This document shows positions 33,539 through 45,693 of a DNA stretch of 64,000 bases, piece after piece. Position numbers and translations under genes: made by a program. The notes beneath the pieces are model-generated. The model had not been told where the DNA came from. It did no database searches and saw nothing but the letters and a program-made list of their open reading frames with translations. Source of the DNA: Arabidopsis thaliana (lineage: Eukaryota; Streptophyta; Magnoliopsida; Brassicales; Brassicaceae); contig NC_003075.7 in assembly GCF_000001735.4 (NCBI RefSeq), positions 13,083,001-13,147,000 on the forward strand, written 5' to 3'. Position 1 is the stretch's first letter. Each line of letters starts with the position of its first letter.

Positions 33539-34820
33539 TGATCAGGTGGTATAGCAGAGCACCGGAGGTTACGGTGAGCCCTCCCTCATATTTTGAAAAC
33601 AGAGCATTCGTTACGGAGTACTCCGGAATCGATCCGTCCGGTCTTTTTGTGTCGGTTCATAATTACGCCAACCTTACGTGAGCTGATGGGATATAAATTA
33701 GAGTTTTATTTATTTCGTATGGTTTTAGTTTTTTTTTGGTTGTCTCAGTTTTCTTCAAATTTTTCCCGTTTATGGTTCATGAAGGAATATCCGGTACATG
33801 TAAATTTTAAGAGTTTGAATAGATGATTGTTTTGGACTAGCGATTAAAGATAGAACTGAAGCTTGACAGACAAAATAAATAAAAGATACAACTAAAATCG
33901 TGCGTCCTTAATTCAGTTTTCGTGTATAGAGAGACAAAAATGTTTTCCCAGTGAGAGATGTACAGACATGATGCTTACGAAAGAGGGAAAGAGATGTGTT
34001 GTGAAAACTTCTAGTGATGTGCCAACAATGACGCATGCCGAATATTAAGCTAATTCGTTGTGGCGAACCGAAGTTGAGAATTATTCTCTTTGTACCTTTA
34101 TTCCTAAATTTCTAGATATATTACTAAATATCATCAAGTTTTATCAAAGAACAAATAGCCTCTCAACTATACATTTCTCTCTTTTTTTCTTTTCCAGGCA
34201 TATCCATTTATCATTGTTTACCATTCACTGAAATTGAAAGCATTATCGTTTATCGTTGGACAATAAATTGTCGTCTTTTGGATGATCAGTACAATGTGAA
34301 CAGTGACACATATAATGGATGGAGACTACTGCAACTAACTGAATAATTGTTTTTCTAGTATGGGCAATTGGTCACTGGTTGTGTCATGTGTTTACGTCCT
34401 TTCGTTTTCTTGTCCAATTCCTACTATGTTTATTATGTGAACGTGTCAAAACAAACGAGCTCGCAAATGATGCCAATAAAACTGGAAAACCAACAATAAT
34501 TGTGGAAAAATCGACATTCAACTGGCGCCAAGTCTTATGATCAAAACAAAAACTTATAGAATCGATAGTGACAAGAGAAGTATGAACCTTTTTTTTTTAC
34601 AAAGAACGGGTAGATCTGTACAGATTCATTGTTCGACAGAACTATAAAACATTTTAAATAACCATCAAGGAAAAAGTGCCAAGAACTTTACCACGATTTG
34701 TATCGCATCAAGCATCATACTAAATACGATATAAATAACCAACAAAAAAGAGAAGAAGTTTGTGATGCTTATCGCCTTCTTACAGTGCTGACTAATTGCA
34801 GCGGTTGAAAATGTTTAGGG
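33539..34820. other. Intergenic between convergent GDU2 and hydrolase gene
   Basis: About 1.3 kb holding the GDU2 3' UTR and the 3' UTR of the minus-strand hydrolase. AT-rich, with no supported gene, repeat or RNA. The plus ORF at 33593-33826 is downstream noise. Confidence 0.45.
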
Positions 34821-36982
34821 CTAGAGACCGAAATGATCCATCATGTGGAAGACAACATCTTTGCCATCAGAATGTAACCAATATGTTTTCACCTACACAT
34901 TACAGGGAAAATTATGTCAAATGCTCTTAACAAAATCGCTTTTGAGTTTTGAGTTCTTATCATTAAACTTGCCTGGATGGTACTATGCGCGACGTATCGT
35001 TGCTTGCTATTGTGAAAGCTGACATCTACTCTTTCCCAAGATAGTTGACTGAGTCCATGTATCATTTCCTCTACATTTCACAAAAACCATAACAGGACGA
35101 AGTTAGTGATTCTACTTGTTATAAAGAAGACCAATGGGTAATAGATAGCGAGGCAAGGATCTACCACATTCCATAAATCTGATAGAGATATCATTTTTTC
35201 TAGCAAATTTTGAAAAACAAATAGTCAAGTGAGAAATAAAGCAAAACCTTCAAGATCAGTATCTTGCTCTGTTACTACTGTAGAAGTTGACTGGCAACTA
35301 CCATTGTCCACATTTCCACGTTCTACGTATACAATGTGTGGATAGTTTGGATCCGTTGCTAGAAGATTTGGCTGGAAGATGAGCAGGGATAATAGTTATT
35401 GATAAATCCCACAACGTCATTAAAGATGTGCACAAAATATAATAAGTAAAGACATACCTTTGGGAGTTCATTTGGACGGCGAATTGAAGATGTCCTCCAT
35501 CCAACCATAGCTTTCTCATTAGTTAAGGCAAACTCTTGTAAATGATAGAAATAATCAAAAACCATTGACAGTCTCTTTAAAAACATGTTTTTTTCAGGGA
35601 AGGATACAATCAAAATTCACGTTTGCATATGCCACACGACGCTTGAAAGCATTTAAAGCTGATCTGTTGAGGTCATAAGAAGAGATGATGAGCATATCAA
35701 TCTGCAAGTCACCAATGAAAACACCCAGAAGCTAGAGCATTTACATGAATTTCAAGTCATCAGAATCTGTAGCCATCCGGATAAGAAGTGGAGCATTTCC
35801 ATCATCGTTGTCCACCAGAAACAAATGCTTTCCGGTCCTCCCAGCAGCCAAATGTGCAGTTTGGGATGCTGTTCTTTCAAGAAACGGAAGGCCACAAAGA
35901 ATCGGGAACTGAGGGAATGAAGACAAGAGTAAGCATGTCATACAGATTACAGAAAGAGATTATCTATATATATATATGCAAACCTTACATAAACATTTGA
36001 CCTAGGCATGCAGTCTAAAACATCAATTCACCTGTCTATGTCCTCTTGAACCAAGATGAGGCGTTGCGAAAGTTATAAAGTTCATAGGTTCTAACCCAGC
36101 AATTTCGCCTCCTCTTGCGCTCTTCTCCTTCGAAGGAGAGTCCAGAGAGTCGACTTCCCCTGGCTGTTCATAGAGCTTCCCTATGGCATATCTTGCAACA
36201 AGACCTCCTAATGAATGAGCCACAAAAGATATCTTCTTCAGCCCACTTCTATGCTTAACAACACCCAAAACCTTCACAAATTTTCAAACATAGAAATCAA
36301 ATTTTAAGTTGCAAGTTACAGAGGAAACAACAATGCATCCAAATACTACCTCATTAGCTAGCCTTTCACCCATTTTATCAACACCATCAAATGTCAACGT
36401 TGCACTATTACTCTCGCTACCTGCTTCATCCAATTTCATCATCAAAATCAAACAAATCATAAAATTACAGAGTAATCAAAACCACAATATCTATAGGTCA
36501 AGAAACACGCACGGTGCACTAGTACTTTATCCGGGAACTTCTTCACGAACTGCTCCGCCGCATATTTCCAATCCGCCGCACTAAATCATCATCCAACACA
36601 GAATTAGCACAGTCTTTAACCCAAACTATAGTAATCTGTAATTCTAATTGAAGCTCTTTGATTTAGTCTACCTGCCAACGATTCCGTTAACCATGACCAC
36701 CAAATGATCAGGCTTCTCCGCAGACTCCATAACATCCGCATCGAAAAAGTCTTCTCCGCCGTTGTCGATCTCCGTCGTCAGCTCTCTTTTGCTTCGATTC
36801 GCCGCAAAGCAACCGATTCCAAGACGATTCATCCACTCCATTTGACAGAGATTCTTAGGTTGAGCTGGAAATTGAAGGTATAATCTGAAACGGAACTGGT
36901 TTTGACTAGGCGGAAGAAATCGCGGTGAAGACGGAATCAAATCGGGGATTGAGATTTGGAATCTGGAGAAGGACGCGATCAT
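34821..36982 (-). CDS. DUF676-type alpha/beta hydrolase (putative lipase/serine esterase)
   Basis: Ten exons: 36982-36672, 36580-36513, 36420-36350, 36271-36032, 35908-35745, 35663-35608, 35510-35458, 35371-35248, 35070-34973 and 34892-34821, giving 418 aa. If the upstream in-frame ATG at 37033 is used it is 435 aa. The oxyanion strand (HLVVMVNGIVG) and the nucleophile elbow FVAHSLGGLVARYAIG mark a serine hydrolase, with ATPHLGSRGH and YANVNFDSMVGWRTSSIRRP as family blocks. The N-terminal ~50 residues, Ser/Phe/Arg-rich, could be a targeting peptide. The last intron (34972-34893) begins GC instead of GT. Probably At4g25770. Substrate unknown; lipid or ester hydrolysis is a family inference. 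Confidence 0.87.
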
Positions 36983-38106
36983 GTGGAAGTAAAAGGAACA
37001 CAATAAGAAGGAAGTTATCTTCCTGACTAGCAAACTGATGATGACAAGTCGCTTAACTTTTCCGGCGAAGAAGTGTTACAATTTGCGGGTTTTGCGGAGG
37101 CGCTAAGCAACAGTAGCGGTAACATAGAAACACTTGGTCAAAATAAGTTTTTAAAAAAAATATTAATAGTGGATTGATAATAAATTAAAAACTATAAGAG
37201 GTTAATGGTGTTGTTATTAACAAACAAAAAAACTTTAATTTTGGAAGACTTGCAAAAATCTACACTAAAATGTAGAGATTTATCAACTACTATTAGTATA
37301 GGATAAATAGTAAATAAAAATTATTTCATTGCAAGTACATCTAATCTCAATATAAAATGTAAAGATTTATTTCATTAAAATGTCTGGATTTGTTTTCTTT
37401 TCTTTCTTAAAAGTAAAGCACATTTAAATCAATTATTTCAAGTTACTCATTTGATTATTCATATTGCACATGTGACATGTATGACAAAAAAAAAAATCTC
37501 TTTCACATTAAAACGTGTAAGTACTAATTAAGTACCAATAGAATCTCTTTCACATTCTTTTGATTTCCAATTTCGATTTGGCTTAATCGATTGCTAAATT
37601 CATTCGTTTTTTTCGTCCTTCTTCTTTCTTAATTTCATCCCTAACTATTTGATTTATCTTCCATAGTATTTTATATCATTGCATGGATTAAATTGATGGC
37701 CATAATGTTGTGAGTTGTGAGTGCCAATATGGGTTGGCAAGCATGCTGACTTATTGGCGTTTTCCGTGACGACCCACCATTATCAAATATCCGCCTATCT
37801 AATACGTCCAACATTAGGGTTTCACGGGACAACACATAACACAATCATATCATATCTCTCCAATAAAATAATACAATCCATAATTATCATCAATCTCCTT
37901 TTCTTTTTCTTTCTAAAATTTACAATCTGCCAGAGCCGCTACATAATTAGACAGAGCCGCTAAAAAACCCCTCAAATTTGTATCCATACATTTCCAATTA
38001 CACAGTTTATCGTTTCCTTCTTTTTCTCTGTATATTTAAATAACACACTTGAACCTCCGAATCCATTAGCACCTACAAAACAATATAATCTCAGAAAAGA
38101 GAGAGG
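36983..38106. other. Divergent promoter interval, hydrolase and CAP gene
   Basis: About 1.1 kb between a minus and a plus gene. AT-rich, with repeated ctctttcacatt words at 37498-37510 and 37544-37556. A TATA-like tatatttaaat lies near 38029-38040, 70 bases before the CAP ATG. The plus ORF at 37721-37963 is not credible. Confidence 0.5.
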
Positions 38107-38679
38107 ATGAGCTCATCCTATTTACGAGTAATATTACTCTTAGGTGCCCTTAATGTCGTCGTTTCTTTATCAATAACCAATTCTTTAATAACCAAATCAG
38201 CAACACTCGGTCAGGTGTTCCGAATCTGTAAGAATTTGTGTCCGGGATGTGACCACGACTCCTTGCAGTTCTTGTTCCGACACAACCTGGTCCGTGCCGC
38301 AAGATTCGAACCTCCTTTGATATGGGACCGCAGACTCCAGAACTACGCCCAAGGGTGGGCTAATCAAAGAAGGGGAGATTGTGCTTTGAGACACTCTGTC
38401 TCAAACGGAGAGTTTAATCTCGGCGAGAACATCTACTGGGGATACGGCGCCAACTGGTCTCCGGCCGACGCGGTGGTTGCATGGGCCAGCGAGAAGAGGT
38501 TTTATCATTACGGCTCCAACACGTGCGACGCTGGTCAGATGTGTGGTCATTACACACAGATTGTGTGGAAGAGCACTAGGAGGGTCGGATGTGCACGTGT
38601 GGTGTGCGACAATGGTGGGATCTTCATGACTTGTAACTATGATCCTCCCGGTAACTACATCGGCCAGAAACCCTATTAA
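38107..38679 (+). CDS. Secreted CAP/PR-1-like protein (no proline-rich linker)
   Basis: An intronless 190-aa ORF. A signal peptide covers about residues 1-21 (YLRVILLLGALNVVVSL). The CAP (SCP/PR-1) domain runs from about 50 to 190, with PROSITE-like blocks GHYTQIVWKST and MTCNYDPPGNYIG near the end. There are six or more cysteines, several in conserved spots (NTCDAGQMCGH, GCARVVCDNGG). PR-1-type proteins are extracellular, bind sterols and can release CAPE peptides; the C-terminal sequence here (PPGNYIGQKPY) is related to that region. A CNLCPGCD-like Cys cluster (KNLCPGC) precedes the domain. Probably At4g25780. The next gene is a tail-to-tail paralogue. Confidence 0.93.
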   Translation: MSSSYLRVILLLGALNVVVSLSITNSLITKSATLGQVFRICKNLCPGCDHDSLQFLFRHNLVRAARFEPPLIWDRRLQNYAQGWANQRRGDCALRHSVSNGEFNLGENIYWGYGANWSPADAVVAWASEKRFYHYGSNTCDAGQMCGHYTQIVWKSTRRVGCARVVCDNGGIFMTCNYDPPGNYIGQKPY

Positions 38680-39247
38680 TTTATCATCATTTATCTATTA
38701 AAAATTCTCCAAAATAAAGTCATCTTACTAATTTTTTAGAAATTATGATGACTTTTTAAAGGAGATTAGGTGGGTGTATTTGTGTATTTTACTAGAAAAT
38801 AGATCTATTTGTGGGGGTTGTGATACTAATTATGTATCTTGATTATTTTAATTGATGGTTGTAATTGCATCAACGGTTATTTATATATCCGTAAGAATGC
38901 CCAGTGTACAAGAATATATAAAATATAAAAAGATGATATGATTTTTGTAAAGAAATGCCAAGTACAAACGGAAAATTATATTGTTTGTGCATATTCATAT
39001 CTAAGTAGTATTTAGTTATATAAAATTTAAGGGAACTAAGGAAGGTCTTTTGTATACCGATTAAAATTTTATTTTGGGGACATGACCATCACAAAATGAA
39101 AAGTAGAAACAACAAAATGTTCATAACACCATCAACTTAAAATCCATAGGATGATAAGTTTTAAAAGAAACAAAAGTCAAGAAGAATAAAAACATAGATT
39201 AAGAAATCACCAACGTTAATTTAAAACAACTAACGTGTTAGACAAAG
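38680..39247. other. Intergenic between tail-to-tail CAP genes
   Basis: 568 bases between two convergent stop codons; both 3' UTRs must lie here. AT-rich, no other feature seen. Confidence 0.5.
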
Positions 39248-40290
39248 TTAGTAAGGCTTCTCCCCAACGTAGTTACCCGGAGGGTCGTAGTTGCAAGTGA
39301 TGAAAACTCCTGCGCCGTTCTCGCAGACAACTCTAGCGCAACCTAGGCGCCTGGTTTCACGCCACACGATCTGAGTGTAGTGACCACACATACCATCTCC
39401 TTCACACGTGTTGGTCATGTGGTTGTAGGACTTAGCCTCCACAGTCCATGACTCCACTGCGAAAGTCGATGTAAAGTCTGAGCCACTTCCCCAGAACAAG
39501 TTCTCACCGTATGGGCCGGTCGAGTGGGTTAAGGAGCAGTCGTATCTCCTCTGGTTAGCCCACCATGTTGCATAGCTTGCGATCTTTACGTCCCACACCA
39601 GTGGAGGCAAACCTGTTGGGAATGAAAATTTTCATATCAATATACAACATTACTAATAATTTAATTTGATATCACAATTATGTTAACAAATGTTATTTAA
39701 TTGTTCGTTTCTTTAGTGTAGTCCATTTCCTTAGAACATGTATGTAATATATAAGGTCTCAAACAAAACAAAATATATCTGGTTTAATTTCTTTGTATCT
39801 AGAAAACATCAAAATACGGATATATTTTTGTTAATATTCTATATATATCCTAATCGTTTTTATCTTGTAGTTTCTTATGAATAGGACTACATATGAGTAT
39901 GACAACAAAAATTACAAAGATATATCATAAGTGACCGTTTATGTTGTTTATGGTCATGCATAGTCTTATAACTATGACCACATCGGGTCTTAATTCTATT
40001 TATAGTTAATATATGAAAGTACCTAGACCGCCTCGGACAGTATTATGTGGATCAAGAAATTGTTGTTCGAACGAGCCCGTGGGTGGTTGGTATGTGGGAG
40101 GAGGCTGATAAAGGATAGGTTTGGGGCTGGGAGTTGGGAGCGGCTGGGGCTTTGCAACGTAGGGAGGAGGGCTCGGGGTTATAGGTCGCTGTGGGCGGTG
40201 CCGGTAATAGTCTGCATGAACGGCTTGGATGGCGACCAAGAAAAGGGCGATTGCGAAAACTATGGCTTGGGTTGATGTTGTGGTCGCCAT
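39248..40290 (-). CDS. Secreted CAP/PR-1-like protein with proline-rich linker
   Basis: Two exons, 40290-40023 and 39612-39248, give 210 aa. A signal peptide (residues 1-26, ATTTSTQAIVFAIALFLVAI) is followed by a Pro-rich stretch (about 30-72, with PTPSPKPILYQPPPTYQPP) and then the CAP domain (75-210). The signatures GHYTQIVWRET and ITCNYDPPGNYVG are present, as are paired cysteines. The Pro-rich linker suggests a cell-wall-associated form. Unlike its intronless neighbour it has a 409-base intron right after the conserved HNTVRGGLG start of the domain. Probably At4g25790. The plus-strand ORF across exon 1 is a shadow. Confidence 0.93.
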
Positions 40291-40869
40291 CTGTTTTCTT
40301 CGTGGAGTGGCTCCAAAGATTTTGTTTTGGATGGTGGTAGAAAATGATTTGATGAGGGTGATTATTTATATGTTTAAGTTAGTGCTTAATTAATTATGAC
40401 AATGCAATTTGGGAGTCAACTAGAAGTGGCTTACATGTTCGATTATGGTTACCACTTACCACTTTGTTTCGCTTTAGTAAAAGCGAGAGAGTTGTAGTCT
40501 TGTAGATATTTTAACCATGCAAGTAGGTATTTTATATACATTTTTTCCTTAGACTAAAGATCAATAACAGAGATTAAATTTTCTAACGGCAATATTATAA
40601 GAATTAGTAATAAAAAGAAATATTATCATTAAAATATAAAATGTGAGGTTTATGATACATTAGTTGGTCTTTAGAAAAAAATGTTTGTCGACTAAAAAAA
40701 AAAAAAATAGATTGAATGTAGAAATTTCAACAGAGAGAAAAAGGGAAAAAATGTCTATTTTTCAATACCACTTTTCAAAAAGGCCCCTCCCTAAACTTCT
40801 AATTATTAGTTGTTTTTTTTACTTAAGTATTACTGTAATAGGTTTCCTGGAACAAAAATTGTTATAAAA
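40291..40869. other. CAP gene promoter region
   Basis: About 580 bases upstream of the minus-strand CAP gene, up to the Helitron-like end. AT-rich; no other gene. The plus ORF at 40664-40867 spans a poly-A run and has no support. Confidence 0.4.
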
Positions 40870-41075
40870 CTAGATTTTAACCTGCGGTATACCGCAGGGA
40901 CAATTTATTTTTTAAATTAGTATATATAAAAGTTTGCAAATTAAATTTATTTATAAAATATTTTTATTTTCTAGTTTACAATTGTTATTAAGTAACGTCC
41001 TCTCAAACCCGTCCCACAAAAAAAAACCCGCGGTACACCGCTAATTTAAATATATAATTAAAATAAATATTTTAC

Positions 41076-41157
41076 GGGATTGCAATTGTATTTTGGTTTG
41101 TCAAACAAATATTTGTTTTAAATAGTTGCCAAAATCTAGTTCAAATTTTGGAGAAAT
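41076..41157 (+). repeat. Direct repeat A (about 82 bp)
   Basis: Starts gggattgcaattgtattttg and ends ggagaaat. Repeated at 41211-41291 with several substitutions. Both copies lie beside the Helitron-like hairpin and may belong to the element. Confidence 0.75.
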
Positions 41158-41210
41158 AAGATTTATTGGATAGATAAAGAATGTATTTAGGTGTGTTTTG
41201 CTCTTTTTAA

Positions 41211-41291
41211 GGGATTGCAATTGTATTTTGGTTTGTCAAGCATTTTTTGTTTTAAATAGTTGTTGAAATCTAGTTTAAATTTTGGAGAAAT
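41211..41291 (+). repeat. Direct repeat B (about 81 bp)
   Basis: Second copy of the 41076-41157 unit, offset by 135 bases. Differences are mostly single bases (gtcaagcatt against gtcaaacaaa). No ORF in either copy. Confidence 0.75.
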
Positions 41292-41300
41292 CTGCCTGAC

Positions 41301-42223
41301 ATATGAGATTAGAATATATTTGAAATATTTTTTGTTTGTTAATCAATTTATTACTAAAAAAAAACAATAATTAAAAGTTAGTGACAGCCATTGTAAATAA
41401 GTGCCAACTACAGAATTTATTTCACAAAATGCCTACAAAAATGTATATGTAGATTTTATACAAAAATAATTGACAAAAGGCAATAAAATAGAATTGATCA
41501 GCTGTAAAAGAAAATAATCAGAAAACAAAAAACACACAAAAATCAAACCTAAAATATGACTTATAAAGTTTCATTTTTAATCAACTATAAAACCAAGTAT
41601 GTTCTGACAACTCCTTAGTAAAAACTTATAATTTCGTAAAAACAATAAAACCGTACCGAAATCTGGCTTAAATATTTTAAAATTTTATTCAACCAAATCA
41701 ACATATTGTAAATATAGTAAAAGAAACAAGGAGAAATGGATATAAATTTATTAAAATAAAAAGCAGCACTACGTGGAACGTACGGCTGTTATTTTATATA
41801 CCATCGGAAAAAGTCACATTTGAGAATGTCGTAAGTCCCGACACGTGACTAGCACGGCAGGTCTACCGTAGATAAGCGTAGACCTCAGCACACCGTACCA
41901 CATAATAAACCACACTCAAACTCAGTCCGAGGTTGACCCATTTACCAAACAAAACAGAGAATCGCAGAGCAAACTATAGACTACACAAAACACTTCCGTC
42001 ACCGGCGAATTTACTCAGGCGGTAATCTCACCGGACATGTAATTCTCTCTTTCCCTTTCTCGCAATTTATTATTCTGTTTGTCACCGAGAGAGTCTACGC
42101 AAAGTCTTCTGCGGAGGATTTGCTTACGGGATTTAGAGTTTTTCTGTAGTCTGATTCATGTACTTGTGTTGTTCGCAGATCTCAGAAAAGAGGGTTTTTT
42201 TATTTTCTGGAGGTAATAATATT
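41301..42223. other. CBP60 upstream region
   Basis: About 920 bases. The left part is AT-rich. From about 41780 composition rises and cacgtg/cacgtga-like words appear (acacgtgact near 41858). This part and the 5' leader (41950-42223) precede the CBP60 start. No separate gene. Confidence 0.4.
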
Positions 42224-44765
42224 ATGAAGAGGAATTTCGAGAGGAACGATGACGACAAGCCTGAGCGAAAGCGTCCTGCTCTTGCTAGGTGAGTTTCTCT
42301 GATTTTAACCAGATTGTTTTTGAAAGTTTCTTAGTATTAAAGACTTTTTCTGGTCCTATTGCTTTTTGTCTGCGCAGTGTGATTGTTGAGGCTCTGAAAG
42401 TTGACAGTTTGCAGAAGCTTTGCTCGTCTTTGGAACCTATCCTCCGCCGAGTTGTAAGATTTGCTTACTCTGTTTTTGTTGTATTTGTTCTCGTCTCTTT
42501 GAAAAGCTAGTTATGTTTAGGTATGAATCAGTTTTGTTTATTAGTACGGTATTGGTGCTGAGCAGGTTAGTGAGGAGGTGGAACGGGCTTTAGCAAAATT
42601 AGTCCCTACTAGGCTTACTACAAGGTAACACCTTTGTTCAATGGGATACATTAATGACCATGAAACTAGATAGTGTATATCCTGAGACTTGCAACTGTTT
42701 TTTTCAGTTCTGTATTTTCTCCGAAACGAATTGGAGGTCCAGATGGCCGGAACTTGCAGCTGCATTTCAAGTCTAGATTATCTCTCCCTTTATTCACTGG
42801 AGGAAGAGTGGAAGGAGAGCAAGGTGCTACTATCCATGTTGTATTGATTGATGCAAACACGGGTCGTCCTGTAACAGTTGGACCAGAAGCTTCCCTGAAG
42901 CTTGAGGTTGTTGTTCTTGGGGGTGACTTTAACAATGAAGATGATGAAGATTGGACCCAGGAAGAGTTTGAAAGTCATGTTGTAAAAGAGCGTGAAGGAA
43001 AGAGACCTTTGCTTACTGGAGACTTGTTTGTTGTTCTCAAGGAAGGGGTAGGCACTTTGGGTGAGATTGTTTTCACGGATAATTCGAGTTGGATTAGAAG
43101 TCGCAAGTTCAGGCTTGGTTTGAGGGTACCCTCTGGGTACTGTGATGGCATACGTATACGTGAAGCAAAAACAGAAGCTTTCTCTGTTAAAGATCACAGG
43201 GGCGAATGTATGTGTTTTCTTTTCTTGTTCTCTTTTTGCCTTGTGCTTGCCACTTGTTTTCTTCTAAATCAACATGTTGTTGGATTGGTTATGTGTAGTG
43301 TACAAGAAGCATTATCCACCTGCTTTGAATGATGAGGTGTGGAGGTTAGAGAAGATTGGTAAAGATGGGGCGTTTCATAAGAGGCTAACCGCTGCAGGAA
43401 TAGTCACTGTGGAAGGCTTTCTGAGACAATTGGTCAGAGATTCTACAAAATTACGGGCTGTGAGTGCCTCCTATTACGTCAAGCTCATTGTTGTTGGATG
43501 AGAACATTCATTCAATGCTCATGAGTAATTATGATTATTTGATATTTGTCTAGATTCTTGGAAGTGGCATGTCAAATAAGATGTGGGATTTGCTAGTGGA
43601 GCATGCAAAAACATGTGTCCTAAGCGGTAAGCTTTATATCTACTATACTGAAGATTCAAGGTCTGTTGGCGTTGTATTCAATAACATCTACGAGTTAAGT
43701 GGCCTCATAACTGAAGACCAATACTTATCTGCTGATTCACTCTCTGAAAGCCAAAAGGTCTATTTCATTCTCCTTATTTTCTTACACTTATTTGCCTCAT
43801 GATGTTTGGTATATTGTTCTGGAAAACTCTGATTTACAGATTTTTGTTTTGGTGATGTGTGATTATATAGTTCAGTTCTGTTATATATATGCGGTAGTGT
43901 AAATTTTTTGGTGTTTAAATCTGAAAGGTATATGTGGATGGACTGGTGAAGAAAGCGTATGAAAATTGGAACCAGGTCGTGGAGTATGAAGGCGAATCTC
44001 TTTTAAACTTAAACCAGCCTGAGAGGTTGGATATTTCTCAGACTGATCCTGTAACAGCTCTGGCAAGTTACTCTACGGTGCCTCTTAGTCAGTTTCCTGA
44101 ATTCGCTATAGAAGGTTGGCAAATCAGTCCCTTGTAATATTACTAAATCTCAAATCTTATGTTCTTTGTTCTGTATCATAAGTTTATATTCTACTTCTAT
44201 CTTTACTGCAGGGTATAATCAAACGCTGACAACAGCCCTACCTCATAACCCACAAGCACAATTTGATTTTGTTCCCCAGCAAGATCAGTTTATCGGAATA
44301 CAGCAACCTCAAACTCAAACCAACATAGAGAATGAAAATGTAACTAGGTTGGTTCTTGGTCCTCCACAATCATCCACAGGTGGGTACCAAGACATCAAAT
44401 CTTCTGCTGACCAGGAAAATCTTAATCCTTTCGAAGACTGGACAAACCTAAGTGAGAATGACTTTTTCTCGGAGGAAGAGATCCGGCAAACAAGCCATGA
44501 CTTGTTAGCGAATGAGGACATGCAACAGTTGCTCTTCAGCATGGGAGGTGGCAAAGGAGAAGATGGTTTTACTTTCCCATCGTTTATGCAGAATACACCA
44601 ATGATGCAGGGATATGATGAGGAGGGCCGTGGGCGATCAGGAAAAGCGGTTGTTGGATGGCTGAAGGTAAAAGCTGCTATGAGATGGGGATTCTTCATAA
44701 GGAGGAAAGCTGCTGAGAGGAGAGCACAGATTGTGGAGCTTCATGATAATAACGATGGTAAATGA
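42224..44765 (+). CDS. CBP60D: CBP60-family calmodulin-binding transcription factor
   Basis: Eight exons: 42224-42288, 42378-42453, 42566-42624, 42708-43207, 43299-43459, 43554-43757, 43928-44114 and 44212-44765, giving 601 aa. Residues 60-330 are the plant-specific CBP60 DNA-binding region ([53 protein letters not shown]). A C-terminal basic amphipathic stretch ([20 protein letters not shown]) is the likely calmodulin-binding helix. CBP60 proteins act in the nucleus, controlling salicylic-acid and defence genes; some members repress and others activate. Symbol CBP60D is from memory of locus At4g25800. Splice sites are all GT-AG and in frame. Confidence 0.92.
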
Positions 44766-45693
44766 ATAGTCAGGTTGCTTGCTAGTGTATAGAAGCCATG
44801 TACAGTTTAGGGATGTATAACAACATCACTTACCGATATGGATTTGCTTGATTTAGCTTATTAGACAAGAATATAATCGATGAACCATGAGAAATTTGAA
44901 GACTAACCTTCAGCAGCAAGACAAGAAGCTGATTTTCTGTCTCTTTAAGTTTCAACTTTCAACTTGCAGATATATTAGAAGACTGACTAAGTATGGGCCT
45001 ATAAGCCCATTAATGTCTCTACTGAACGCCCAACTTGTGAAAAACATGTCTCTCATCTCAATTTTGTTTTCTTTTCACATCAACTTAAAGCTACGAGAAC
45101 CAAACAAGTGATGTTTTTGGTCAAACAGGACGAAACATGTATACATAAAAAGAGGTAATTATGTTCGATAAACATAGGTATAAATAAACTATAAGAATTT
45201 GTTACAACATTCTTTAGATTTGATATTAACTGCTGTTTACATTTGAAGAACTCAGTTAGTTATTTAATATTTTATTTTATAGGGTCTAGAAATTACTTGC
45301 GTGTGGGGACTGATCACCGATTCTAAAGAAGGCTCATCCTTTGGATAATAGTATGAAACTTGTCAATAAAGATAAGTCATCACAAGTAGGGAGATCTTAG
45401 CTGTGTTCCATACGCCCATCTAGAAAAAGCGACGATGGTCAAGATTAAATAACTGTATTTGAAAAACCAAAACCGCGTCACCAACTCCAAAGCCATTACC
45501 ATTAGCCATCACTTTCCATCTTCCAGCTGTTCGAATCAGGACGCCCCTTTTTCTTCACCAAACCCATCGGCCGATAACGAACCTTCCTCTCTGACTGCCT
45601 CTGCTCTTACTATAAATACAACCAATACGACCTCATCCAAAACCCAACAAACCTAAGCTCAAAGCCCACCAAAAAGAAAACAATCACTTAGCA
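44766..45693 (+). promoter_or_regulatory. XTH23 promoter region
   Basis: About 930 bases. It contains the CBP60 3' UTR, a TGGGC...GCCCA inverted pair near 44994-45009, a CCGCGT (CGCG-type, calmodulin-regulated CAMTA site) at about 45473-45478, and a TATA box TATAAATA at 45611-45618, 76-83 bases before the XTH23 ATG. The plus ORFs here are not convincing. The XTH23 family is strongly touch- and stress-induced, so the CGCG element is plausible but unproven. Confidence 0.5.

Larger units (their letters stand above)
40870..41300 (-). mobile_element. Helitron/ATREP-like relic with 3' terminal hairpin
   Basis: On the minus strand a perfect 18-base palindrome, cctgcggtataccgcagg (40898-40881), is followed by seven bases and then CTAG (40873-40870) and a T. 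A terminal hairpin, a short spacer and an end in CTRR before T is the 3' signature of Helitrons. Arabidopsis ATREP families often carry such CGGTATACCG hairpins. A related motif, cccgcggtacaccgc, recurs at 41027-41041, and an 80-base direct repeat lies further in. I cannot find the 5' TC end with confidence, and no Rep/helicase ORF is present, so it is at best a non-autonomous or truncated element. Confidence 0.5.
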
